A stretch of DNA of 64,000 bases from Agaricus subrufescens (taxonomy: Eukaryota > Basidiomycota > Agaricomycetes > Agaricales > Agaricaceae), in contig CM057057.1 in assembly GCA_029945375.1 (NCBI GenBank), positions 3,596,001-3,660,000 on the forward strand, given 5' to 3'. Shown here one piece after another: positions 23,060 to 37,249 of the stretch (the first letter of the stretch is position 1; the number at the start of each line of letters is the position of its first letter). Under the pieces are notes generated by a model, which did not search any database, was not told where the DNA came from, and saw only the letters and a program-made list of their open reading frames with translations. Position numbers and translations under genes: made by a program.

Positions 23060-24872
23060 ATGCCCGTCCCAGGTTTCCTCGCCTCTATCGCAGACAAGGC
23101 CCAGTCCGCTATCAGCTCGACCCCGCTCGCCGCCCATCTCCCCTCCCACAACCGCCCCAACAGCCCCGACTCGAGCTCCCAGCCCCCTGCCAATGCCGCC
23201 GCCGTTCAGGGAGGCCACAAGTCCCATACCCTAGAGAACATCTCTCACCAGTTCCGCACTCTTGGCCAACAGTATTCGTGCGCCAGCCTTCAACTGCCCA
23301 CTCTCTCACCCTGACTCCCCACAGATCTACCACTACCCCTGCGCAGAAGATAATCACCTCTCAGAAAGGAGTCGCCCTCCACTTCGACAGTGTTGGACGA
23401 GACTCCAAGGCGCAAAGCAAGGAGCTCTACACTTGGGGCCAAACAGAAGCCGAAGATCTCAAGGATGGTATGTCTTCCCATCACTCGCGCATGTCGTTGA
23501 TCGCTTACAGCGCCTCATCCAGTGACCGATCGCCTCGCATATCTTAACTTTGTTCAGGGCACTCTTACGGCTACACTAGCCGCCAAACTGGATGCCGCAC
23601 GTACACCGTTCAAATCTCTACGAGACGCAGAAACAGCGATCGCTTCTCGTCGTACCATTCGCACCAACCTACAGAACCAAATCGCACGCCTCGAACATGA
23701 TGTGCAAAAGTCCCAAGATAGGAAACTCCTCGATCTCAGAGAACAGCTTCGTAAGGCAGAAATGGAAGATGCTGGCCAAGAACATGAAATCGAAGTCCTG
23801 AAGCGCAAGGCCGTCAAGGAAAGTGAGCGCCTCAAATGGGAAGCGATCAGAGAAGTGGGTCCATCTCTTTCATGTAAATGTCGACATCTTCGTTCTGACC
23901 AAAGTCCTTCTACAGTATGGGGAAAAGCTTGTTTTGCTTTCACAAGCAGCTCCTCCGATCATCACAGTACTTCCTTCCGTTCCCCCCACTTCCGAACACC
24001 CCTATACCGGTGCCCAAACAACCGGTGCCACCAGAGCTTCCCTTCAGAGGGCACTCGATAATTACAAGACCGGCCATATTAATCTTCCCCCGCAGTTGGC
24101 CGCCTCAGAACTTTCCCGTTCTGACACGCGTAGTTTCGGCGAGAGTCACGCCCATGAACTTTCGGCTCTGGCTGCGGCTTCCCCAGTGCCTACTCCATAT
24201 TCTCCAATGCCCACACCATCTTCTCCAATGCCCGCTCCATCTTCTCCCATGCCCACTTCGATGTCCCCACAGCATTCACCTGCACCTGCACCTAGGCCTG
24301 TGACGCAAGATGCGAGCCATCATTCTCCCATGCTCACTTCGATGTCTCCACAGCACTCACCTGCATCTGCACCTAGGCCTGTGGCGCAAGATGCGAATCA
24401 TCAGTCCCCCGTCATTGATTACACTACCCTGAACAATTCCCCCGCACCCATTCCCAATACCTCCAAGCCTCCGCTTACCTCTGATCCGTCCCAGGGCCCT
24501 CCAGCCACTCCCACTATTGCCGAAACAGGAATACCCGTAGTGACTGGATCGACTGGACCTGGCCCTGCCAGCGGCTCGCTTCGTGATCTTCATCCTTCCC
24601 CGTCTGCCAGGCCCGCTTCGCAGTCTAGTCCGGCCTCCCGGCATGAGACTGTAGAAGAGGAGAAGCGTCGTTTGGGCAATACCTATTCTGCGCCGGGGGC
24701 GGGACAAAGCCAACCTCAACAAGCTCCCCCGGCGGCCTATGAGAGCGCCGAAGAAGAAAAGCAGAGACTTGAAAGGGAGGAACGCGAACGCTTACTTCAC
24801 CAGGGCTCAGGCCAACCTCACCAAGACAAGCAGGGCGGAGATGATGATTTGCCGCCTTACCAGGACATTTGA
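23060..24872 (+). CDS. PIL1: Eisosome core protein Pil1/Lsp1-like (BAR domain)
   Basis: BAR-domain protein that forms eisosomes beneath the plasma membrane. Four exons: 23060-23277, 23325-23467, 23523-23854, 23916-24872; 549 aa, against about 340 in yeast. The conserved BAR core spans about 60-270: HQFRTLGQQY, QKIITSQKGVALHFDSVGRD, KELYTWGQTEAEDLKDVTDRL and LRDAETAIASRRTIRTNLQ. The distal part is a long disordered extension rich in Pro, Ser, Gln and Ala, with SPMPTPS-type repeats and two copies of an 81-bp unit. It ends in charged segments (ESAEEEKQRLEREERERL) and an acidic terminus. The extension probably gives clade-specific regulation, for example phosphorylation at its many Ser-Pro sites; that is inference. 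Confidence 0.95.
24246..24407 (+). repeat. Two 81-bp coding tandem repeats in the Pil1 tail
   Basis: Units 24246-24326 and 24327-24407 are about 88-90% identical. Each encodes a 27-residue block (TSMSPQHSPA, APRPV, QDA and similar). The period is a multiple of three, so copy-number change would keep the frame. Confidence 0.9.
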
Positions 24873-24972
24873 TTCCAATATATGACCCAATCTATGCTGA
24901 TTCCAATGTGATTCCATTATGAACACCGTATAAAGCGTGTATATAGTAAATACTCAGATGAATTACGAGACT

Positions 24973-27922
24973 TCAAACCTTTGACATTAAGCGGCGAGTC
25001 TCTTGAGGTGTAAAATGTAGAATAATCGATAGTACCCGGACGAGGTTGGGCTGATTTATGGAGAGTCAGCAACTGCATGTGGATACGTCAAAAACCGAAT
25101 CTTACTCTCATTTCTTTGTGTTCCAAAAATTGCAAGATGACATTGCGTAGGTATTCAAGATTCACCTCTTCCTCGTTCTTTTGGGAGGCTGAGGCATCGG
25201 GTATAGGTGAATTAGTACGAGGACTGCTTGGTGTGGGTGTCACTCTATCCGATGGACTACTCTCGCTTGTCCGTGAGGTCCAGTAACCGACACCAGGATT
25301 CCTCTGTCTCTCCAGCAGCGCAACAGATGATTGGATTTTCCGCAACTCTTCTCTTAAAGACTACGAATATAGTCAGTGAATGTCTTTCTTATCAATCGGA
25401 CTAGATTTCACTTTATTGGTTTGTCGTAGCTGGCTCTCCTTGCCTTTATCCTCTTCGATCTGTTTCTCTAACACGGTTATCTTAGTCTGAAGCTCGCTCG
25501 CGACGCTTTGTGCAGAGATCTGTGAGATAGATGTCATACAAATCTGGGATAGCGATGACGGCATAAATTAATCATACCTGGACGTTTTCAAGGTGATGGT
25601 TTGCTTTCATCACATCTGCCAATCTTCGCTCCAGTGACGCAATTTCTTCCTCTTTCAGCCCGAGTTCAGACTTAAGCTCCGCAACGACCTCTTCTTCTTG
25701 TTTTTGATTCTTCGTGGAGCTCCCGAGGAGCCGTTTGAGTTCTTCTATATCCGCTCCCCGATCGTTGAGTTTACGACTCCATTCAGCTTCACTATCATTC
25801 CTCTCTTTCTCTAGTGCCGCATTCACTCGCCTGAGATCTGCTACTTTGGCTTCGTACTTGGCTTCAGAAGCGGCTAGTAGATGGGCGACATTTTCAGCCG
25901 AAGTGCCTGGTTCACGAGAACGGAGGTCCTGTTCTCTTTGCAGTTCGTTCATGTTCTCTTTCAACAAAGTGATGTGATCAGTAGCTTGACGAAGTTGATA
26001 TTGGAGTTCAGCATTTTGGTGTTGGATGCTTTCCAAGAGTGATTGAGCAGACTCTGTCTCAGCTTGTCGAAGCTGAAGTTGTTCAAAGAAATTGTTCTTG
26101 TCCTTGGTCACATTATTGAGCGAAGCCTCTAGTGTATTGATGTGCGAAATTTTGCTCGAAATTTCTTTGGTATGTGCACTCTGGAAGAAGAATTAAGGAA
26201 AGTGGCGTCTACGAGTGATATGTCTTTTTATACCTTGGTAGTGATAGCCTCCAACTCATACTGACCCTTCGTGGCCGACATCTCTTTACTGTGCTGCTCT
26301 CTAAGACTGTTGATCTCCTTTTCAAATTGAGAACATAGGTTTGCTATCGCTTTCTCCCTTTCGGCATTTGCAAGCTCTACCTCCCTTGCTGACCTTGCCT
26401 TTTCCGCTTGCTCCTTATCTCCCTCAACTTTAGCTTTCTCTCTGAGCATCGCAGCCTCTTTAAATGCTTCTTCCTTATCTTTTTCCGCTTTGACAAGTTT
26501 TTGCCTAACAGATTTAAGAAGGCTTATTGCCTTGGTCCGCTTCTCTTCTTCATCCTTGACCAAGCCTTTCATCCGCTGCACGTCAGACTGGAGGTCAACA
26601 GTCTCTTTTTCCTTCTGTTTAGCTTTCTCTTCTGCGGCCGTCATAGATTTCTGGGTTTGTTCAAGTAGTGCATTGGTTTCCTGTAATTGATTCCGTAGGC
26701 TGTCGATTTGATCCACTTGCGAAGTCGAGGAGAGTTTATGGGTTTCTCTGAGCTCCTCGATACGATCTTCCTGGACTAGCATCAGGTTGAGTATGGGATG
26801 ACAGTATGAAGTATATTGAAATCTTGCCTTCAAGTTTGTTATTCAGTCGTTTGATCTCATCTTGGTAAACCTATATGTAATATATCACGAAAAAGAGTTT
26901 CATACAGAGAGGAGCTACTGACCTCGCCCTTAGAATTGAGGCTCTGCAGATACTCTTTCAATGCATTCGTATTTTCGATGCTCGATAGTGGTGTCAACTC
27001 GCGGATAGCCTCGTCGGCGGCTGACTTTTCAGCCTGTAAGCGTTTGTATGAAGTTGAAACGTCTAGAGTCTGCTTTGAACTATGAAAAGATAGATGCAGA
27101 TAGAACAAGCTCACCGACGAAACGTTGCTCGAGCTCCTTCAATCGTTCCTCCAAAGTATCAACATTTCCCGCTGTATCATCTTTGCCTGATCCCTCTGTT
27201 GTTGAATCTTCTTCCGAGTCCTCTGATGTATTAACCTGCGGAGGAGAAGAGGCATCCTCAACGTCATCCGTGGTTATAGTCGGTTCAACCTGGTTGCCTG
27301 ATGAGTCTTCAGTCTCTGCCGTAATATTGGGATTTGGCTTTGGGTCTAGGACAGTTGAGACGATCATTGGTTCATCAGATCCATCCACATGGTTGGATGT
27401 ACTGTCTTCGGAGGGACTTTCAACGTCACCGGAATTCCGTGGCTTTGGATTATCTTCTTCTGCACTGGACGGCGACGGGTCATGATCTTGAATAAAATCA
27501 GGAATAGTCGCCGTTACTGGAGAATCAGGTAATGGAATAGAAGGAGGTGAAAGAGGGCGTTCTGTGGTAGTCGTTGACGCAGGTGGGGATTTGAGGAGGG
27601 CCGCACTAGTCGTCGACACGTCTGCAGCAGATAGGCTTGCGCGTAACCTTTCCTCTAGATTTAATTTATGTCGCGGTCTATCAGGAGAGGCGACCGAGGG
27701 TGTCGACGTGCTGTGTGTCAGGGGTGACGCTTGAGGCTTATTTGTGATGAAAGATTTGCGCAAAGTCGAAAGCGCGGATTCAGCCAAGTGCCCCGAGCTG
27801 GAACTCGTCGTTGAGACGGGTGAGAGTGGAGAAGAGGCATTCTGTTCCTCTGACTGTGTGTCCGTCGAGCTACGGGGTGGAGTGGCGAGGTTCTCGACCG
27901 CGTGGCGGAACTGAGAGAACAT
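24973..27922 (-). CDS. GRIP-domain golgin (Imh1-like)
   Basis: Peripheral trans-Golgi coiled-coil tether recruited through its GRIP domain by Arl1. Eight exons (minus): 27922-27115, 27062-26923, 26870-26828, 26775-26234, 26180-25578, 25519-25412, 25360-25106, 25050-24973; 858 aa. The N-terminus MFSQFRHAVENLA is typical of the family. It is followed by a Ser/Pro/Thr-rich region (about 15-255) and then a coiled coil over about 255-770. The C-terminus is a GRIP domain: VNLEYLRNVILQFLEHKEM, then RVLSIILHFTPQETRRLM. The invariant Tyr is present. The third intron (26776-26827) begins with GC (GAAG|gcaaga); no GT donor keeps the coiled coil in frame. The exon 6 acceptor could instead be at 25543. 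The start is 74 bp after the PEX14 stop. Confidence 0.92.
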
Positions 27923-27996
27923 GGATGCTCAGCTTAGCCTTAGCGATGCGAGCAGGCCGACAATCACGTGGCAACGGATAGAAACTACAGAAACTA

Positions 27997-29117
27997 CTAG
28001 GATGCAGGAGAAGATACAGCGTTCACACCCGTCTCTACTTCTTTGCCTTTGCCAACCGAAGACGGAGAATCCGTACGATAGTTCAGCGGCGTTACGGCCG
28101 CCGGTTCGGCAATCGGCGCCGCAATACCCGGCGAGGTGCTCGACGTTGTCGAGGGCGCAAGTTGCCAGGCCGGTATTGATGGTCTCGTCATGGGGAGGAG
28201 AGGATTCGGGGAAGCTGGTACCCCGGTTGGTCGATTGAGCAACAAGGCTTTCAGGGATTTCATCTCTTGCTGTAACTCGTTGAGAGATTGAATATGGTGC
28301 TCTTTATTCCTCTCAATCATCTAAGTGAAGTTTAACGCGCAGAAGACTAACGAACAGAGAAAGTATTCCCACCTTGGGTAGCATGTCGCGAATGTTGTTG
28401 ACTTCCTCGCGCACTTCCCTCATCTCATCCCGGGTCCGAATTTCATTCTGACGCATCTCGCCGACAACTTCTTCGACGTCCTGAGTGGTTTTATCGATCA
28501 GGGACTTTTGCTCCTCTACCGCCGCTCTAACGGCTGTCGTCTCAGTCTGAATTTCTTTGAGGAGCGCCTCCGCGGCGTCGAACTGAGCATTGAGAGCGTC
28601 CCTATCCTCTTCGTACGCCGAGGCAGTCGGGGGCTGCAGATGGGGTAGTAGATATTTCTACGAGCGTGTGAGCCAATTTTTCGAGAGAAGGGCAGAGGTA
28701 ACATACTTTGAACAGAGCCACGGCACCATAAGTGACTGCACCAGATATAACGGCTGTTACCTGGCACGAAAAGAGATGAGTTTTATGCGGAGGGTGATGA
28801 AAGTAACTCACAAAGTAATCCCGCCAGTCCCATCGTTGCGCTCGTGGAGGATATATCGTAGGAGGGTAGTTTGTAGCAAAAGTAGGCTGGTGGTTCGGGG
28901 GCGGGCCGCCGTTTGTAGATTGTTTTATGGCCAGGTCGATCTCTAGGGGGGTGAGGCCCTTGGCTTCGAGAAATTGGATCCGCTGAGCGAGTGGCGATGC
29001 CTGTGTCTGCAAAATATAAGTAGCATTCTGGGAGACAGAAGACGGGTGGGCTACCTTTGGGTCCTGGAGAAAGACGACGGCATTTCGGAGGAGCTCTTGA
29101 CGATCGGGAGAAGACAT
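27997..29117 (-). CDS. PEX14: Peroxisomal import docking protein Pex14
   Basis: Membrane component of the peroxisomal import pore that docks the Pex5 receptor. Five exons (minus): 29117-29055, 29006-28812, 28760-28707, 28657-28373, 28320-27997; 306 aa. The N-terminal Pex5-binding domain is clear: RQELLRNAVVFLQDPK joined to SPLAQRIQFLEAKGLTPLEID. A Pro-rich linker leads to one hydrophobic segment (VTAVISGAVTYGAVALF, residues about 87-103). This is followed by a coiled coil (ALNAQFDAAEALLKEIQTE and on to EVREEVNNIRDML) and a Pro/Ser-rich tail. All introns are GT-AG. It is in tandem with the golgin gene, whose promoter must lie in the 74-bp gap or inside PEX14's last exon. Divergent from mitochondrial EF-Tu by 100 bp. 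Confidence 0.94.
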
Positions 29118-29217
29118 TATGGCTGGGGCTAAATTTGGCACAGGATCACTGAGAGCCGGAAATAGCCGAGGGTGGGACAAATTTCGAGAATTCGCGGAAC
29201 ACTCTCAACTCGACAAA

Positions 29218-31154
29218 ATGCTTCTCCCCGTGGCTGGCTGCAAGGGCGTCTCCCGTCAACTCGTCTCCTCGCGCAGTAGGTCGTTTCTTTTCTGCCGGTA
29301 GTCTTTCTCACTGTTCGTCCAGTCTCTGCTGCCTGGCGGTGCTCTTCAAGGCCATGTTTGGCTAGTTTGAGTGCGTATTCATTTCTACGCGCTCACACGA
29401 GACGCGTTCTCACTGTTCTCAGTCACTCGCAGGGGTTACGCTGAGCAGTTCTCTCGCTCAAAAGCCCACATGAACATTGGCACCATCGGTATGTCGTCCT
29501 CTTTGCGCCTCAGTGACGTTACTTGACGCGAACCCAGGTCACGTCGATCATGGAAAGACCACCTTGACCGCCGCCATTACCAAAGTTTTGGCCGAGAAGG
29601 GAGGTGCCTCGTTCACAGACTACGGCCAAATCGACAAGGCGCCAGAAGAGAGGGCTCGTGGCATCACCATCAACTCTTCTCATGTCGAATACGAAACGGA
29701 CACCCGCCATTATGGTCACATTGACTGTCCTGGCCACGCCGACTGTATGTTCAGTCTTGTATTGCTCTTCTCGGTATCCTTAAATATATGCCACACAGAT
29801 ATCAAAAACATGATCACGGGTGCCGCACAGATGGATGGTGCCATCATTGTGGTCTCTGCCACAGATGGTCAAATGCCTCAAACCCGGGAACATCTTCTCC
29901 TAGCTCGTCAAGTCGGTATCAAGAGATTGGTCGTTTTCATCAACAAGGTTGACCAGATTGATGACCCCGAAATGCTGGAGCTAGTAGAAATGGAAATGCG
30001 CGACCTCCTATCGTCGTATCAGTTCGAGGGCGAGGACACTCCTATTATCATGGGCTCTGCACTTGCTGCTCTCGAAGGACGCGACCCGGAGGTTGGTGCC
30101 GAGAAAATTCGCGCATTAGTAGAGGCTTGTGATAGCTGGCTTCAGCTCCCTCCTCGTATGTCACCACCACTCTTCATTTCTTTGGCTAACTAAATTTGTT
30201 CTAGGTGACTTCGACCAACCTTTCCTCATGCCCATTGAAGACGTCTTCTCCATATCTGGCCGTGGTACTGTCGCGACTGGTCGAGTAAGTCGTTCTTGTC
30301 AATTTAGAATATTCCCTGTTATTGAATTCCTTGATAGGTTGAGCGCGGGACTGCCAATAAAGGTGCTGAAATTGAGATAATTGGTCATGGATCAACCATG
30401 AAAACCACTCTCATTGGTATAGGTATGTCGGTATTCGCGGCCATCTCAATGACGATACTGATGTCATTTCTAGAGATGTTCCGCAAAGAATTGGACAGGG
30501 TCAGTTTCCCATTGCATCGTGTCCATCTAGTTTGTTCTCATAGAATATAGGCTCAAGCTGGGGACAACATGGGAGCTCTTCTTCGAGGTATAAAACGGGA
30601 ACAGATTCGTCGTGGACAAGTTATTGCTGCACCTGGTACAATCAAAGCAGTGAAAAAGTTCCAGGCTCAGGTCTACATCTTGACAAAGGACGAAGGTCTG
30701 TAGGATGAACGTCGTAGTGCGATACATCTACTGAGATTAATTGCGTATAGGTGGCCGCGCGAACCCATTCATGGCTAACTACCGTCCACAACTTTACCTT
30801 CGTACCGCCGACATCAATGTTTCCCTCACATGGCCTGAGGGTACTGCCGATGTGAACGAAAAGATGGTTTGTGCCCCTCCGATTTGCTGTAGAGTCAAAG
30901 CTAAGAAGCTCCATAGATCATGCCTGGTGACAATGTTGAGCTTGTCTGCGACCTCGTCCACGACGTGGCCGCTGAAGTTGGCACCCGGTGAGTAGAGAAT
31001 CATTCATTGCTTGCTTTATCTCACACTACCTTAGATTTACTCTTCGTGAAGGCAACAAAACTAGTAAGTACACTTGCCAATGTACCTTTACAATATACTG
31101 ATCTTTTTATTAGTCGGCACTGGCCTCGTAACCAAAGTACTTGAACTAGCTTAA
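29218..31154 (+). CDS. TUF1: Mitochondrial elongation factor Tu
   Basis: GTPase delivering aminoacyl-tRNA to the mitochondrial ribosome. Twelve exons: 29218-29275, 29423-29488, 29538-29744, 29799-30155, 30205-30284, 30338-30422, 30474-30499, 30551-30695, 30751-30866, 30917-30987, 31035-31063, 31114-31154; 426 aa. Exons 7 and 11 are only 26 and 29 nt. A short basic presequence precedes the bacterial-type G domain: [55 protein letters not shown] and [10 protein letters not shown]. Domain 2 has [15 protein letters not shown] and domain 3 ends [17 protein letters not shown]. The bacterial-like sequence and presequence separate it from TEF1, found 28 kb away. Confidence 0.97.
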
Positions 31155-31457
31155 ATGGGATTGCAGAGTAGCGAGTTACTGTCAGAGAAGAACTGGTCAC
31201 CCCACTCCTGCGTGAATATTCGAAAAGTAACAGGTTTCGTGTCCTTGCGTGGATTTCATCGAGCCATCTATTTCTTGATGCTATGTAATTTATTAGATTA
31301 GTAACACATTAGATTGCATTCCTGCAAATAACACTACTTTGCATGCTGGCCTCATGTCTGAGATTAACACCTCTTTTAGATGGGCCGTAGGTAATATTAC
31401 ATAAAAGGGAGGAGGAGCTCTGTTAAAATTCACACTGCTAGCTCCTACCTCTTCGCC
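31155..31457. other. Intergenic region
   Basis: 303 bp holding the EF-Tu 3' UTR and the GCV3 promoter. There is an A-rich, TATA-like area around 31400 (attacataaaagg). No gene is seen. Confidence 0.5.
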
Positions 31458-32152
31458 ATGCACGCCCTCTTCCGAATTGCGACTCGTCCAAGGCCAGTCT
31501 TGTCGGGCCTTCGGGGAACAAACTTCAATCGCACGGCCTATCCGACCTTCGGAATACGCACTCTAATAAGTGAGCAATTGCCCGCTCCTCTCCGAGTAGT
31601 ACAGGTTAAAGAATGCCCCCATAGCGAAACGCTACTCGAAGGACCATGAGACAATATCGTATAACGATGAGACAGGAATTGGCATTGTGACTATTACCGA
31701 CCACGCCCAGTCAACCCTAGGGGATGTTGTCTTTGTCGAGCTTCCGGTTGAGGGTAAGGAAGTTCAACAAGGAGGTATGTTCATTCAATAATGCGGAAAA
31801 TTTTCCTCCCTGAGCGTTTGACAGAATCGGTTGGTGCCGTAGAGAGCGTCAAGGCTGCATCGGACATTGTGAGTCGCGTTCTGATCCGACATCCATATTT
31901 TGACTGACGGGGTAAACTTAGTATTCGCCTGTTTCTGGCGTTGTTGTCGAAGTGAATCGTGAACTTGCAGAGCAACCGGGAAAGCTTAACAAATCTCCTG
32001 AACAGGATGGTAAGGTTGTCTCCTCTTATTGGCTGAAGCAAATTCTGATGTTATTCTTAGGATGGCTTTGCAAGATCAAATTGTCGAATCCTTCGGAAGT
32101 TGAGGGATTGCTCACAAAGGAGGCTTACGAGGGATATATCAACGATAATTAG
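31458..32152 (+). CDS. GCV3: Glycine cleavage system H protein, mitochondrial
   Basis: Lipoyl carrier of the mitochondrial glycine decarboxylase complex. Five exons: 31458-31569, 31625-31774, 31825-31868, 31922-32009, 32061-32152; 161 aa. The N-terminal 40 residues are basic and lack acids ([15 protein letters not shown]), as in a presequence. The mature part starts near [10 protein letters not shown]. It has [22 protein letters not shown] and the lipoylation segment [18 protein letters not shown], whose Lys is the attachment site. It ends with [19 protein letters not shown]. Exon 2 starts at the tag acceptor at 31624, since an earlier acceptor at 31605 leads to a stop. Neighbour to other mitochondrial genes (EF-Tu, ESSS). 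Confidence 0.95.
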
Positions 32153-32249
32153 AGGTTCTGCTTAGAGTATAATTTCATTCAATGGACTCGATGACAATCT
32201 GAGGTGGTGTTGGAATGTAGTAGTGTTCCATGGATTTCTAATGCGTAAA

Positions 32250-32696
32250 TTACGATGAGGGTGTCGAAGGCTCGTATTTGTACTTCTCCCCTCGTGCCTC
32301 CATCCTACTCTTCGCCTCTTGAAGAGCCCAAGTTTGTATGCTCGAAGGTGCCTCAGTTCAAGTTAGAACTAGAGAGAAGGGTGGGCGCACCTTGTATCAG
32401 GCTTGTAATATAGCATAACAGCCGCAAACGCCATGGAACCAAACATTCCAATGTACCAGATATTCTCCCAATCCTCCTTCACGCGTTTCTGACCAGGTGG
32501 CGGAGGCTACATGGCAAGAGGAATGAGTCAGCTCAACTCGGGACAAGCCGCAAACATGTCAATAGATGATGCCTACTTTTTCACCGAAGAGGTACCCTGA
32601 GGGTTCATTGTACTGGGGGGCTTCGTTCGAAGCAAATCGACGCCCAGATATACGACACAGACTAGGACGGGCGATACGAAGAGTGGTCGACAGCAT
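32250..32696 (-). CDS. NADH:ubiquinone oxidoreductase ESSS subunit (NDUFB11-like)
   Basis: Accessory subunit of mitochondrial complex I. Three exons (minus): 32696-32577, 32506-32391, 32340-32250; 108 aa. The N-terminus is a basic presequence (MLSTTLRIARPSLCRISGRR). Conserved ESSS landmarks are NEPSGYLFGEK, GQKRVKEDWENIWYIG, one transmembrane helix (IGMFGSMAFAAVMLYY, residues about 60-75) and KPDTSIQTWALQEAKSRME. The stop is 97 bp from the GCV3 stop, so the genes are convergent. A second complex I-associated gene in the window is the mitochondrial ACP at 60.2 kb, with no sign that the two are linked. Confidence 0.88.
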
Positions 32697-32810
32697 AATG
32701 GCAATGGCTAAAATAGGTAGACAACGTCGACGACACTCGGAATGCCCGACCGTGCGAATCTCGGGATGACCGTGCCAAACACCGACAATACATCCATCCC
32801 ATCCCGCCCG

Positions 32811-33726
32811 TTACATCGTTTTCGACATGATTTCGTAGTCATACCCCTCCCTGCTTGGGTCGTCCTCTGGTAGATATACGCTTGGAGAAGAGGGGTCAAT
32901 TTTGAAGCTATTCATTATACTGTTAGAGTTTTCCTGCATTCAATGAAAGACCTGATCACCTGCAAGCCTCATAAAATGTCAAAGCGTTCTTATTAGCTGG
33001 CCATAATTTTGAGCTTCCCATTCAGGTCAACTACTTTCCGCTTACCCTTCAACACGGTGAGTACGATTTTATCCATATCAAAAGATTTGCAAATGGTGGA
33101 GAGATACTCAATCATCTTTTTTCCAAATCCACGTCTATGGTGCTGAGGGAAAAGTTGAATGTCATAGCTAGTTTGGTTTGATCAGTAGGTCAGGATAGAA
33201 TTAGGCTGGACACACAAACCAATATACGACACATTCTCCTTCCTCATTCTCAAAGCGAAACATGCAAAAACCAATCATCTCTGCATCTTCCTCCTGAGAG
33301 TCATATAAAATCAGGAAGCGGGACATGTTGTGAAATATTTCCTTCTTCCTCTTGGCAGGCTTCCATCCAAATGAAGAATTAGTGTACCTAGAGCTTCTAG
33401 TTGTATCTTCTCTCCAAGACCAATGTATTTTTGGGTACGCACAAATCAATCATGTTCTCCTCATATAAATTCCACATGGCGGTTTTCTCTTCAGTATCCA
33501 GCTCTGAATTATGAGCAATTCTGATAAATGGCCTATATGATAATGTGAATTCCCTCTCACATAAATCCAGATCTAACTAACGCGGTATCATTCTCCCCAA
33601 GACAAGCGAGGATGTCGCTTGAAGTGGCCTGATTTCATTTTTCAAGTTAGATACAACTGTTTTGATGTCGAAACATCAGTTACTGACGTTGACGGCACGA
33701 CGAACACGCCCACTCCTCCTACTCAT
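32811..33726 (-). CDS. NAA40: N-alpha-acetyltransferase 40 (NatD)
   Basis: Acetylates the N-terminal Ser of histones H4 and H2A, by family knowledge. Seven exons (minus): 33726-33688, 33628-33582, 33532-33443, 33396-33220, 33167-33046, 32996-32960, 32919-32811; 206 aa. The match is seen in FGWKPAKRKKEIFHNMSRFLILYD, then IGFCMFRFENEEGECVVYWYDIQL, the acetyl-CoA loop QHHRRGFGKKMIEYL (R/QxxGxG/A), and IVLTVLKANKNALTFYEACR. The first exon is 39 nt and encodes MSRRSGRVRRAVN. Every junction is GT-AG and in phase. The C-terminus SVYLPEDD continues with DPSREGYDYEIMSK, matching fungal homologues. Divergent from RIO2 by 139 bp. Confidence 0.9.
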
Positions 33727-33865
33727 CTTCCAATCGGGGCAGAATCAAGGACGAGAGAAATATCTCGATCTGATGCCGTGACAAAGGTCACAAGAAGATC
33801 ACTCGAACACCCCAACCCTTGATTTGTTTTTTTATCTCTAAACCAACAAGTGCATCCCATTACCA

Positions 33866-35742
<1,877 letters not shown>

Positions 35743-35838
35743 TATATACATGTGTACAGTAGTGCCTTGCGTATCTATAATTCCCACGCTCAGAGCTTAA
35801 CCTCCCCCGCCCATAACCGCCCCACAACCGACCTCCAC

Positions 35839-36608
35839 ATGGATAAAACAGATCTAGAAACTTATCAAGTTCAATTGTCTCAGGTTGAGGGGGCGCTGTC
35901 TGCTGATCCTGATAACACAGAACTCGCGTCTTTGCGGTCTGAACTCAAAGAGCTCATCGAGCTTACTGAGGCTGCCATCGCACAAGCTGAAGCTGCATCG
36001 TCGTCAAAGGTGGAGGGCTCTCGCAGATCGGTCACTTCAACACCTGTGCACGCATGGTCCGCGGGAGATGAATGTTTGGCAAAGTATTCCAAGGACAATA
36101 ACTGGTATCCCGCTCGGATCACGTCGTTGGGTGGCTCGGCGGAGAATCGTGTTTACAGCATTGTCTTTAAGGGCTACAAAACGACGGAGTTGGTCAAGGC
36201 AGCCGACTTAAAACCAATGCCTTCAAACTCTTCGACTGCCGCACCGTCGTCGAACAAGCGTAAGCTTACGAAGGCGGAAGAGGAAGAAAGAGAGAGGAAG
36301 AAGAAGAAGAATGAGAAAAAGCTCGAAGTAAGAGCGGCAAAAGCAAAAGAACAGACACAGAAGCAGGCCAGTTGGCAGAAATTTACCAAGAAGTCGGAAA
36401 AGAAAGGTGTCCATATAGCCGGGATTAGCGGGACAAGTATTTTCAAGACTCCAGATAATCCCCTAGGGAAAGGTTGGTCTCCACTTCGGTCGAAGCATTA
36501 TTGTTAATAACCTTTCGGTTAGTTGGAGTCACTGGGAGTGGCAGAGGAATGACGGAAGTGGCATCGAGAATGAAACATAAGTTTTCTGCACAGGACGACG
36601 AACAATAG
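35839..36608 (+). CDS. SPF30/SMNDC1-like Tudor splicing factor
   Basis: Tudor-domain protein related to the survival-of-motor-neuron family and required for U4/U6.U5 tri-snRNP entry in animals. Two exons, 35839-36472 and 36523-36608; 239 aa. Residues about 1-60 form a helix-rich N-terminus (LETYQVQLSQVEGAL, ASLRSELKELIELTEAA). A Tudor domain at about 72-115 shows WSAGDECLAKYSKDNNWYPARI and YSIVFKGYKTTELV, with the aromatic cage residues in place. A Lys/Glu-rich helix follows (EEEERERKKKKNEKKLE), then the family C-terminus SWQKFTKK and SIFKTPDNPLGKVGVTGSG. The order and length match SPF30 rather than SMN. Confidence 0.92.
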
Positions 36609-37249
36609 GCATAGTGCTCAATTCTTCCTGATGAATGATTTCTTACCTAGGAATATTTTGTAGATGAACCAGGGGCCCATCATTTCTATCTGCGCTTTTC
36701 TTCTGGATGTTATACAACTGTTGGTCACCACTTCTCTCTCCGAAGCTCCTCGCACACCGGGATTTACGCAATAACTGAGTGGCATCGTCTTTCTGCCTAT
36801 AGTGATTGCCACTCATTTACCGTTCGAAACTCGATCTTTTTCTTAGACTTATCAGAGCACGCAATCTCGCGGTTTCCGCTTTTTGCAGTGGGAACACGAA
36901 TACTCTTGTATCCTTTACTGGAGACGTGAGCCGCTTTTCCAGCTTTGATGAATCAAGGACCTTATATAGAATGTTTGGACAAATTCACCGAGAGATAATT
37001 TATTTTGTTCCAGAAGTTGGGCTGAACTAATATCGCGTCATGTATGCAGGTGTACAAAATCATTAAAAACTCTTGGCCTCGGCCAGTGGTCACTTATAAC
37101 AAATTACTGTGAGATTTTCTAGTTATTATTGCGCGTTATACCCCCGATCCCATAGATCCCATCGTCTCTAGACCACTTGCGGTGCTGTTGCTAGCTTCCG
37201 TTTGAGCGCCTGAGAACCTTGGGAGTGAAGATGCAGGAGAATCTAAAGA
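36609..37249. other. Intergenic region, convergent
   Basis: 641 bp between the SPF30-like gene and coiled-coil gene A (opposite strand). It is AT-rich and has only short unsupported reading frames. No RNA gene or repeat is recognised. Confidence 0.5.
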
